Assembly: GCA_017631745.1 (NCBI GenBank)
Contig: JAGBSR010000126.1
Location: 1 to 5,742 of the forward strand
Source: Clostridia bacterium
GTDB lineage: Bacteria > Bacillota > Clostridia > Oscillospirales > Acutalibacteraceae
Length of the DNA: 5,742 nucleotides
Direction: 5' to 3'
The notes under the pieces were generated by a model. The model did no database searches. It was not told where the DNA came from and was given only the letters and a program-made list of their open reading frames with translations. A program made the translations under genes and the position numbers. Positions 1 to 4,742 of the stretch are shown piece by piece (the first letter of the stretch is position 1; the number at the start of each line of letters is the position of its first letter).

Positions 1-985
1 TCCTCAGATTGTAAAGATGCTCGGCGTTGATGAAAAGCACCTTGCAAAGATTATCAAATGTACCGACAAGGCAGGCGAACTCACAGCTGAGGCTGCTGCA
101 GAGCTTGGTCTCGTACCCGGTATCGCTGTATATGGCGGCGGTATGGATGCTTCCCTTATCGGCGTTGGTGCAGGCGCAACAAAGAACGGCGACACTCATG
201 TTTATATGGGCACATCAGGTTGGGTTTCAACTGTTGTTGATAAGAGTATCGTTGACGCGAGTGCTATGATTGCAGCTATTGTCGGTGCACAGCCCGGTCT
301 CTTCAACTACTTCGCTGAGCTTGAAACAGCAGGTAAGTGCCTTGAGTGGGTTAAGAATCACCTTGCTCTTGACGAAATCGGTATCTACCTTAAGAAGACA
401 GATGTTGCAGAAGATATCGAAAGCAAATATACAAACCTTTATCAGTACCTTTCAACTGTTATTGAGTCAGTACCTGCAGGCTGTGACGGTGTAATCTTCA
501 CTCCCTGGCTCCACGGTAACAGATGTCCCTTTGAGGATCCCAACTCAAGAGGTATGTTCTTCAATCTCAGCATTGAAACCGGCAAGAGCGAAATGATCAG
601 AGCTGTTGTTGAGGGCGTATGTATGCATATGAGATGGATGCTTGAAACTCAAGATAAGAAGACAAAAACATCAGACACAATCCGTTTTGTTGGCGGCGGT
701 GCACTTAATGCTTCAACTTGTCAGATTCTTGCTGACTGCACAGGTAAAAAGGTTGAAACAGTACCCAGTCCTCAGAATGTAGGTTCAGTTGGTGCAGCAG
801 TTGTTGTTGCAGTCGGTCTCGGACTTATTGACGAGATTTCAGATGCAGGCAAGCTTATTGCAGCAGACTGCGTATATGAGCCCAACAAGGCTGACAAGGC
901 TGCATATGATAAGAACTATGCAGCTTACAAGGAAATCTACGGAGCAAATAAGAAGATTTTCAAGATGCTCAATTCAGACAGATAA
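1..985 (+). CDS. FGGY-family carbohydrate kinase, xylulokinase-like (C-terminal part; 5' end outside window)
   Basis: This is an ATP-dependent sugar kinase of the FGGY family, cytoplasmic, which phosphorylates a pentose, pentulose or related polyol. The reading frame is open from base 2, so the Met at 17 is internal and the N-terminal sugar-binding half is largely missing. Visible family features are the GELT-x-EAAAELGL segment, then GGGMDA, whose Asp matches the catalytic base position of FGGY kinases. These are followed by the YMGTSGW phosphate-binding segment, the FTPWLHGNRCPFEDP loop typical of xylulokinase-like members, and the C-terminal nucleotide-binding stretch FVGGGALN...CQILADCTGKKVE. 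The gene ends in TAA at 983-985 and is followed at once by a hairpin repeat and a terminator, so it is probably the last gene of its unit. Family assignment is secure. The exact substrate is not: xylulose is a guess, and other FGGY substrates are possible. Confidence 0.9.
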   Translation, partial: PQIVKMLGVDEKHLAKIIKCTDKAGELTAEAAAELGLVPGIAVYGGGMDASLIGVGAGATKNGDTHVYMGTSGWVSTVVDKSIVDASAMIAAIVGAQPGLFNYFAELETAGKCLEWVKNHLALDEIGIYLKKTDVAEDIESKYTNLYQYLSTVIESVPAGCDGVIFTPWLHGNRCPFEDPNSRGMFFNLSIETGKSEMIRAVVEGVCMHMRWMLETQDKKTKTSDTIRFVGGGALNASTCQILADCTGKKVETVPSPQNVGSVGAAVVVAVGLGLIDEISDAGKLIAADCVYEPNKADKAAYDKNYAAYKEIYGANKKIFKMLNSDR

Positions 986-1042
986 GAGCGTGTTTTGTGT
1001 TGCTTTTGGGCGCTAGCAAAAGCAACGCCCGCCCGGCGAGGG
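986..1042 (+). repeat. Dispersed hairpin repeat, copy A, abutting kinase stop codon
   Basis: A perfect 10-bp stem, GTTGCTTTTG (999-1008) with CAAAAGCAAC (1017-1026), encloses the 8-nt loop GGCGCTAG. A G+C-rich tail ending GGCGAGGG (1035-1042) follows. The unit aligns with 4743-4798 on the opposite strand: by hand count 47 of 57 positions are identical, with one single-base gap. Two stem pairs differ between copies in a fully compensatory way. No T-run follows the stem, so it is not a plain intrinsic terminator. It begins at the base after the kinase stop codon. The class is unknown; it resembles REP-type intergenic palindromes in placement. Confidence 0.8.
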
Positions 1043-1050
1043 GCAATATA

Positions 1051-1098
1051 AAATATTAATGTCAGGGTACGCGGGTGAAACTCGCGTGCCTTTTATTT
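1051..1098 (+). terminator. Intrinsic terminator after the kinase gene (second repeat module, copy A)
   Basis: An 8-bp stem, GGTACGCG (1066-1073) with CGCGTGCC (1083-1090), contains one U·G wobble, has a 9-nt loop, and is followed by TTTTATTT (1091-1098). This is the expected form of a Rho-independent terminator for the kinase transcript. The preceding AAATATTAATGT (1051-1062) and the stem-loop recur at 3787-3828 with altered but still pairing stem bases, so the terminator is part of a dispersed module. Confidence 0.75.
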
Positions 1099-1105
1099 CT
1101 CTCTA

Positions 1106-1199
1106 GGTGGATGCGGCGGCTCCATAGCCGAACTACGTTCGGCTCGGCGACGGCAGTCGCCGTAAATCGCGTTGCGATTTTATGGAGCCGCCTCTCACC
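1106..1199. repeat. Cloverleaf-forming palindromic element (four-way junction)
   Basis: The outer arms GGCGGCTCCATA (1115-1126) and TATGGAGCCGCC (1181-1192) form a perfect 12-bp stem. Three perfect 7-bp hairpins lie inside, back to back. H1 is GCCGAAC-TAC-GTTCGGC (1127-1143), H2 is CGGCGAC-GGCA-GTCGCCG (1145-1162), and H3 is AAATCGC-GTT-GCGATTT (1164-1180). Only single T linkers (1144, 1163) separate them. In the 78-nt core 66 bases are paired, all Watson-Crick, so both strands fold alike. GGTG (1106-1109) and CACC (1196-1199) can extend the stem past an internal loop. The element lies between the kinase terminator and the ylxM promoter. It has no tRNA geometry. Its family and function are not recognised; a non-autonomous mobile element or a structural DNA/RNA site is possible. 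Confidence 0.85.
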
Positions 1200-1222
1200 G
1201 TTACCGCCCACCGGACCGTGGT

Positions 1223-1281
1223 AAAAAAACTGAAAAAATATCTGTAAAGCTCTTGACATTTACACCTATCTTTAGTATAAT
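1223..1281 (+). promoter_or_regulatory. Consensus SigA promoter of the ylxM-ffh operon, with UP-like A-tracts
   Basis: The -35 box is TTGACA (1253-1258) and the -10 box is TATAAT (1276-1281), both perfect, with the optimal 17-bp spacer. Transcription would start near 1288. Upstream, A7 (1223-1229) and A6 (1233-1238) start 10 bp apart, about one helical turn. They sit where an UP element would contact the RNA polymerase alpha subunit, or where they would bend the DNA. This predicts a strong promoter, fitting an SRP/ribosomal operon. Confidence 0.9.
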
Positions 1282-1313
1282 ATCCAAGCTGTAAAGTTAT
1301 TGGTCTTTACACC
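1242..1313. promoter_or_regulatory. Twin palindromes flanking the ylxM promoter, candidate operator pair
   Basis: Two 25-bp sites share the pattern CTGTAAAG-N8-(A/C)-TTTACACC, at 1242-1266 and 1289-1313, 47 bp apart. Each is an inverted repeat of TGTAAA and TTTACA. The first overlaps the -35 box; the second starts at about +2 of the predicted transcript. This arrangement is what a repressor operator pair would look like. The second site can also form a 7-bp RNA hairpin (TGTAAAG/CTTTACA, 8-nt loop) near the 5' end of the mRNA. The regulator is unknown. The spacing does not fit the TnrA/GlnR form TGTNA-N7-TNACA. Confidence 0.6.
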
Positions 1314-1333
1314 AAAGAGGGAGGGAAGTAAAA

Positions 1334-1696
1334 ATGGCTAAAAATCTTGACGTGATTATCCTTTTTGATATTTACGGAAATATGCTCACTCAGAAGCAGC
1401 AGGATTTCATCAGCTATTATTACAACGATGATCTTTCCCTGGCGGAAATTGCTGAAAATGAAGGTATCACAAGACAGGGCGTACGCGACGCTATAAAGAG
1501 AGCGGAAGCTCAGCTTTTCACCTTTGAAGAAAATCTCGGACTTCATAAGCGTCTCGAGAAAACCAAAAGCGGTCTGGAAGAAATCGGCGAGCTTATAAAG
1601 CTGATAGACGAAGTAAACCGCCGCACAATTCTCTCAAGAGAAATCAACGACGCAACAGCAAGAATTACCGCTCTGACACAAATAATCAGCGAGTAA
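1334..1696 (+). CDS. ylxM: YlxM/UPF0122 family SRP-associated helix-turn-helix protein
   Basis: This 120-residue protein belongs to the YlxM (p13-like) family, whose gene normally precedes ffh in Firmicutes. Members resemble sigma-factor region 4 and are thought to modulate the signal recognition particle. The N-terminal part contains LTQKQQDFISYYYNDDLSLAEIAENEG (18-44), followed by ITRQGVRDAIKRAE (45-58), the recognition-type helix of a helix-turn-helix. The second half is charged and helical, likely coiled coil. The start is supported by the GGGAGGG sequence (1319-1325), 8 nt before ATG 1334, and by the family-typical length. The gene is first in its operon: the consensus promoter lies upstream, and ffh begins 12 nt after its stop. 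Family assignment is firm, but its precise biochemical role is not well established even in the family. Confidence 0.93.
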   Translation: MAKNLDVIILFDIYGNMLTQKQQDFISYYYNDDLSLAEIAENEGITRQGVRDAIKRAEAQLFTFEENLGLHKRLEKTKSGLEEIGELIKLIDEVNRRTILSREINDATARITALTQIISE

Positions 1697-1708
1697 AGGA
1701 ATGATATA

Positions 1709-3082
1709 ATGGCATTTGAAGGTCTTTCAGACAGACTGGAAGCCGCCTTTAAAAAGCTCAGAAGTAAGGGAGCCCTTACCGAAAGCGACGTAAAGGAAGC
1801 CATGAGAGAAGTTCGTCTTGCTCTTTTAGAAGCTGACGTTAACTACAAGGTTGCTAAGGACTTCACCAAAACAGTTACCGAGCGTGCTATCGGTACTAAC
1901 GTAATGGAAAGCCTTACTCCCTCGCAGATGGTTATCAAAATCGTTAACGAGGAACTTACCAATCTCATGGGCGGTACCAAGTCCCGACTCAACACCGCCA
2001 ACCACCCTCCGACGATCGTAATGATGTGCGGTCTTCAGGGTAGCGGTAAAACAACTCACAGTGCAAAGCTTGCTCTTATGCTTAAAAATAAAGGTCACAG
2101 ACCTCTTCTTGTCGGTTGTGACGTTTACAGACCTGCAGCTATCAAACAGCTTGAGGTTGTCGGTGAAAAAGCAGGCGTGCCCGTATTCCAGCTGGGTCAG
2201 ATAAACCCCGTTGAAATTGCTAAAAAGGCAGTAGCTCACGCTAAGGACCACGGTTTTGACTATGTGTTCCTTGATACAGCCGGTCGACTTCATGTTGACG
2301 AAGAGCTTATGACTGAGCTTAAGAATATCAAGAGTGAGGTTCATCCTCACGAAATTATGCTTGTTGTTGACTCAATGACAGGTCAGGATGCAGTTAATGT
2401 TGCAACCTCATTCAACGAGGCTCTTGGCATTGACGGTCTTCTTCTCACAAAGCTCGACGGTGACACCCGAGGCGGTGCAGCTCTTTCTGCAAGAGCAGTT
2501 ACAGGCAAGCTCATCAAGTTTGTCGGTACCGGTGAAAAGCTCGGTGATCTTGACGTCTTCCACCCCGACAGAATGGCTTCGCGTATTCTCGGTATGGGTG
2601 ATATGCTCTCACTTATTGAAAAGGCAGAGCAGGAGCTTGATGAAAAGAAAGCAAGAGAGCTCGAAGAAAAGCTCAGAAAAAATAAATTTGACCTTAACGA
2701 TCTTCTCGACCAGCTTCAGCAGGTGAGAAAGATGGGCTCAATCAAAGATCTTCTTAAGATGATACCCGGTGTAGGCAAGAAGATTGATGAGGTAGAGGTT
2801 GACGAAAGACAGTTTGACAGAGTTCAGGCACTTATTCTTTCAATGACACCTCAGGAAAGAGAAAAGCCAGACATTATCAACCCCTCAAGAAAACGCCGTA
2901 TCGCAGCAGGTGCAGGTATGCAGGTTGAAGATGTCAACAGACTTTTAAGCCAGTACCGTCAGATGCAGAAAATGTTCAAGCAGATGAACGGCAAGGGCAC
3001 AAAGAAAATGAAAAAGAGAATGAGAAATATGCCCGGCATGATGCCTCCCGGTATGGGTGGTCCCGGCGGCTTCAATTTCTAA
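1709..3082 (+). CDS. ffh: Signal recognition particle protein Ffh (SRP54)
   Basis: Ffh is the SRP GTPase. It binds SRP RNA and hydrophobic signal sequences on ribosomes and delivers them to the receptor FtsY at the membrane. The 457-residue length is normal. Domain order is as follows: N domain (about 1-88); G domain with GLQGSGKTT (108-116, P-loop), DVYRPAA (138-144), DTAGR (189-193), TKLDGD (247-252) and GTGEK (273-277); then the C-terminal M domain. The M domain has the RNA-binding signature INPSRKRRIAAGAG and a Met-rich tail ending in a Gly/Pro/Met stretch. The signature ends GAG where E. coli Ffh has GSG, a mild substitution. AAGGA (1696-1700) overlaps the ylxM stop and lies 8 nt before ATG 1709, indicating co-transcription with ylxM. 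No ftsY and no SRP RNA gene is present in this window. Confidence 0.98.
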   Translation: MAFEGLSDRLEAAFKKLRSKGALTESDVKEAMREVRLALLEADVNYKVAKDFTKTVTERAIGTNVMESLTPSQMVIKIVNEELTNLMGGTKSRLNTANHPPTIVMMCGLQGSGKTTHSAKLALMLKNKGHRPLLVGCDVYRPAAIKQLEVVGEKAGVPVFQLGQINPVEIAKKAVAHAKDHGFDYVFLDTAGRLHVDEELMTELKNIKSEVHPHEIMLVVDSMTGQDAVNVATSFNEALGIDGLLLTKLDGDTRGGAALSARAVTGKLIKFVGTGEKLGDLDVFHPDRMASRILGMGDMLSLIEKAEQELDEKKARELEEKLRKNKFDLNDLLDQLQQVRKMGSIKDLLKMIPGVGKKIDEVEVDERQFDRVQALILSMTPQEREKPDIINPSRKRRIAAGAGMQVEDVNRLLSQYRQMQKMFKQMNGKGTKKMKKRMRNMPGMMPPGMGGPGGFNF

Positions 3083-3086
3083 AATA

Positions 3087-3135
3087 ATGCGCTGAATTTA
3101 AGCGCGTACAAAACAAGTTAAATGCACGAAAGTGT
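3087..3135 (+). other. Small hairpins in the ffh-rpsP intercistronic gap
   Basis: The 94-nt gap between ffh and rpsP contains ATGCGCT (3087-3093) pairing with AGCGCGT (3101-3107), 7 bp with one wobble and a 7-nt loop. It also contains a short GAAA-capped stem, GCAC-GAAA-GTGT (3124-3135). No T-run follows either, so they are not strong terminators. They could be an mRNA processing site, a leader for S16, or chance structures. No convincing promoter is visible in the gap. Confidence 0.3.
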
Positions 3136-3176
3136 TAAATATTAAAAAGCAAAATTAAATTTGGAGGTAATTCAAA

Positions 3177-3422
3177 ATGGCAGTAAAAATCAGACTTCGT
3201 CGTATGGGCGCTAAGAAGGCTCCCTTCTATCGTGTAGTTGTAGCAGATTCAAGATATCCCCGTGACGGTCGTTTCATCGAAGAAATCGGCTACTACAATC
3301 CTATGAGAGAGCCCGCTGAAATCAAGATCGATGCAGAAAAGGCTCAGAAGTGGATTGCAAACGGTGCACAGCCCACTGACACAGTTAAGGTTCTTCTTAA
3401 AAAGTGCGACATCATTAAATAA
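3177..3422 (+). CDS. rpsP: 30S ribosomal protein S16
   Basis: S16 binds 16S rRNA early in 30S subunit assembly. The 81-residue product is full length for bacterial S16. It starts with the family signature MAVKIRLRRMGAKKAPFYRVVV and continues with DSRYPRDGRFIEEIGYYNP (24-42), both diagnostic. The C-terminal part, with the AEKAQKWIANGAQPTDTVK segment, is also typical. GGAGG (3163-3167) lies 9 nt upstream of ATG 3177, a strong ribosome binding site as expected for a ribosomal protein. It follows ffh by 94 nt and precedes khpA, the standard Firmicutes order. It is probably transcribed from the ylxM promoter, since no terminator or clear promoter separates it from ffh. Confidence 0.98.
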   Translation: MAVKIRLRRMGAKKAPFYRVVVADSRYPRDGRFIEEIGYYNPMREPAEIKIDAEKAQKWIANGAQPTDTVKVLLKKCDIIK

Positions 3423-3427
3423 TTGAT

Positions 3428-3443
3428 GGAGGAACGCACTTTG
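3428..3443 (+). promoter_or_regulatory. Ribosome binding site and TTG start that fix the khpA start
   Basis: GGAGG at 3428-3432 is followed after 8 nt by TTG 3441-3443, in frame with the KH-domain protein. The upstream in-frame TTG 3423 and ATG 3426 lie just before or directly against this Shine-Dalgarno sequence and have no suitable site of their own. The protein beginning at 3441 starts MKDLL, as is usual for the family. Confidence 0.85.
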
Positions 3444-3674
3444 AAAGATTTACTTATATCAATTGCCAGCGGTTTGGTTAACGAGCCGGATCAGGTGACT
3501 GTTGAGGTTGACGACATTAACGAAGAGGGTGTAGTAGTATACCACCTTCATGTTGCTCAGGATGATATGGGTAGAGTTATTGGTAAGCAGGGCAGAATTG
3601 CAAAAGCTATCAGAACAGTAATGCGTGCGACTGCAAACAGAAGCGACACAAAGATTTCAGTAGAAATCGACTAA
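3441..3674 (+). CDS. khpA: KH-domain RNA-binding protein KhpA (YlqC family)
   Basis: This is a small cytoplasmic RNA-binding protein made almost wholly of one KH domain. In related Gram-positives, KhpA pairs with KhpB/Jag and affects RNA metabolism and cell division. The product is 77 residues from the TTG start: MKDLLISIASGLVNEPDQV at the N-terminus, then beta strands, then the KH signature VIGKQGRIAKAIRTVMRA. Its GxxG loop (GKQG, 48-51) contacts RNA. Length matches the family. Starting instead at ATG 3426 would add MEERT upstream and consume the ribosome binding site. The start lies 18 nt after the rpsP stop, so the two are co-transcribed. A strong terminator follows directly. In many Firmicutes the operon continues with rimM, trmD and rplS; here it stops. 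Confidence 0.95.
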   Translation: MKDLLISIASGLVNEPDQVTVEVDDINEEGVVVYHLHVAQDDMGRVIGKQGRIAKAIRTVMRATANRSDTKISVEID

Positions 3675-3682
3675 AAAAATTA

Positions 3683-3712
3683 TCCCCGTCTTTATAAGAT
3701 GGGGAATTTTTT
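3683..3712 (+). terminator. Intrinsic terminator of the ylxM-ffh-rpsP-khpA operon
   Basis: TCCCCGTCTT (3683-3692) pairs with AAGATGGGGA (3696-3705) over 10 bp with one G·U pair and a 3-nt loop, then AATTTTTT. It lies 8 nt after the khpA stop and shows that the operon ends here. Confidence 0.92.
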
Positions 3713-3729
3713 ATAGTAAAATAACTAAA

Positions 3730-3780
3730 GTTTTGGTCAAGCTTTTTCAAAAGCTTGTGGGTGCGGGGCGAAGCTCTGCC
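3730..3780 (+). repeat. Dispersed hairpin repeat, related copy C
   Basis: The unit opens with GTTTTGGTCA (3730-3739), identical to the head of copy B on the minus strand (4792 down to 4783). It then forms CAAGCTTTT-TC-AAAAGCTTG (3738-3757), a 9-bp palindrome. A G+C-rich hairpin follows: GCGGGGC (3763-3769) with GCTCTGC (3773-3779), GAA loop, two G·U pairs. The architecture (shared head, T/A-rich hairpin, G+C-rich tail) parallels copies A and B although the stem sequence differs. No open reading frame or T-run is associated with it. Confidence 0.6.
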
Positions 3781-3786
3781 ACAAAG

Positions 3787-3828
3787 AAATATTAATGTTA
3801 TTGGGACGCGGGTAAAGCTTCGCGTCTC
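3787..3828 (+). repeat. Second repeat module, copy C (degenerate terminator-like stem-loop)
   Basis: AAATATTAATGT (3787-3798) is identical to 1051-1062. It is followed by GGGACGCG (3803-3810) pairing with CGCGTCTC (3821-3828), 8 bp with one G·U pair and a 10-nt loop. The matching stem at 1066-1090 has different bases at two pairs but keeps pairing. Here the stem is followed by TTCAGG, not a T-run, so termination is doubtful. Confidence 0.65.
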
Positions 3829-3854
3829 TTCAGGGTTATCCCGCCGAGCGAGAG

Positions 3855-3883
3855 TTGATGTTCGGTATGGTTTGTGGTATAAT
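3855..3883 (+). promoter_or_regulatory. Extended -10 SigA promoter of the methyltransferase gene
   Basis: TTGATG (3855-3860) and TATAAT (3878-3883) are separated by 17 bp. TG at 3875-3876 supplies the extended -10 motif TGnTATAAT. The start of transcription would be near 3890, leaving a leader of about 30 nt before ATG 3919. The methyltransferase therefore has its own promoter, independent of the upstream operon. Confidence 0.85.
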
Positions 3884-3918
3884 GAGGTCGAGAAATAAGA
3901 ATTTGACGAGGTGTCAAA

Positions 3919-4674
3919 ATGAGTATAACGCAGAAATTTTATGATAGCATTGCTTCTCACTATGATAAGCTATTCCTTGATTGGAATGCAGCAGGGAAAG
4001 AACAAGCTATGTTACTACAAGAGATTTTTCAAAAATCAGGTTACGACATAAATGCAAGCATACTAGATTGCGCTTGCGGAATAGGAACGCAGGCAATAGG
4101 ACTTGCTGCACTTGGTTACAATATAACCGCATCTGACATAAGCGAAGGTGCACTTGCCGAAGCGAGAACAAGAACATTAAAGGCTAAGGTTAATATTCAA
4201 TTCAGAAATGCAGACTTTCGTTTATTGTCGGAAACTTTTTCGGAAAAGTTTGATATTGTTATTGCTATGGATAATGCATTGCCTCATATGCTTGCGAGTG
4301 AAGATTTAGCCAAAGCGGTAAAAAGCATTGCAGATCAAACCAAAGAGAACGGAATTTTTGTTGGAAGCATTCGAGATTATGATGCTTTGCTTCAGGATAA
4401 ACCGTCATACTCTCCGCCATATATTCACGAAACAGATCAAGGAAAGCGAATATCATTTCAAACCTGGGTTTGGAATGATGATCTATATAAGCTGACGCAA
4501 TATATCATTGTTGATAAGGAAACATTGGAAATTAACAAATTCGAATGCGAATACAGAGCAACCCGTCGGGAAGAACTGACAGCTTTATTTACTGCTAACG
4601 GTTGCAAGGAAGTAATATGGATGTTTCCCGAAGAAACAGGTTTCTATCAGCCGATTATTGTTGCAAGAAAGTAA
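3919..4674 (+). CDS. Class I SAM-dependent methyltransferase (glycine/sarcosine N-methyltransferase-like)
   Basis: This 251-residue cytoplasmic enzyme has a Rossmann-type methyltransferase fold. The N-terminal YDSIASHYDKLF (8-19) matches small-molecule methyltransferases. Motif I is LDCACGIGTQ (49-58). The acidic residue that binds the SAM ribose is in ASDIS (71-75). Motif IV-like FDIVIAMDNALPHML (111-125) follows, then GSIRDYDALL (149-158). The C-terminal part has EYRATRREELTALF and FPEETGFYQPIIVARK. These features resemble glycine/sarcosine N-methyltransferase-like proteins, but the substrate cannot be read from sequence. GAGGTG (3908-3913) precedes ATG 3919 by 5 nt. The gene has its own promoter and a terminator, so it is monocistronic. 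Its codon choice (ATA, TTA/CTA, GGA, AGA) differs from the CTT/CTC, ATC, GGC/GGT-rich neighbours, suggesting later acquisition. It sits where rimM-trmD would be expected. Confidence 0.9.
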   Translation: MSITQKFYDSIASHYDKLFLDWNAAGKEQAMLLQEIFQKSGYDINASILDCACGIGTQAIGLAALGYNITASDISEGALAEARTRTLKAKVNIQFRNADFRLLSETFSEKFDIVIAMDNALPHMLASEDLAKAVKSIADQTKENGIFVGSIRDYDALLQDKPSYSPPYIHETDQGKRISFQTWVWNDDLYKLTQYIIVDKETLEINKFECEYRATRREELTALFTANGCKEVIWMFPEETGFYQPIIVARK

Positions 4675-4698
4675 CCGAATTCCAATTTATAGAACAAA

Positions 4699-4738
4699 AA
4701 AGTAGCAGACATCTGATCTGCTACTTTATCTTTTTTAT
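4699..4738. terminator. Bidirectional intrinsic terminator between convergent genes
   Basis: AGTAGCAGA (4701-4709) pairs perfectly with TCTGCTACT (4717-4725) around a 7-nt loop, extendable by two A-T pairs. On the + strand the T-rich tract TTTATCTTTTTT follows, which ends the methyltransferase transcript. On the minus strand the A-run at 4696-4701 reads as a T-run, so the same stem can stop murD transcripts. Confidence 0.9.
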
Positions 4739-4742
4739 GTTT

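Noticed and set aside
1115..1192. tRNA gene suggested by the cloverleaf fold
   Set aside because: The stems are 12/7/7/7 bp with 3-4-nt loops. There is no 7-nt anticodon loop, no T-loop GTTC-A consensus in place, and no D-loop GG, so it is not a tRNA.
1106..1199. Integron attC site
   Set aside because: No GTTRRRY/RYYYAAC core pair and no integrase or cassette context; the three-hairpin form also does not match attC.
1201..1224. TTACC/GGTAA stem downstream of the cloverleaf as a terminator
   Set aside because: Only about 5 pairs plus a wobble; the run after it is A, not T, on the + strand.
1062..1259. Minus-strand open frame of 65 codons over the intergenic region
   Set aside because: It runs across the terminator, the cloverleaf and the -35 box, where base pairing explains the sequence. 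It has no ribosome binding site and no recognisable protein.
1243..1311. TnrA/GlnR nitrogen operators
   Set aside because: Those need TGTNA-N7-TNACA. Here the half-sites TGTAA and TTACA are separated by 12 bp in both copies.
1826..2350. Minus-strand open frame of 174 codons
   Set aside because: It lies wholly antisense to the conserved N and G domains of ffh, and its translation resembles no family I know.
3610..3960. Minus-strand open frame of 116 codons
   Set aside because: It spans the khpA end, a terminator, repeats and the methyltransferase start. It is a by-product of these elements.
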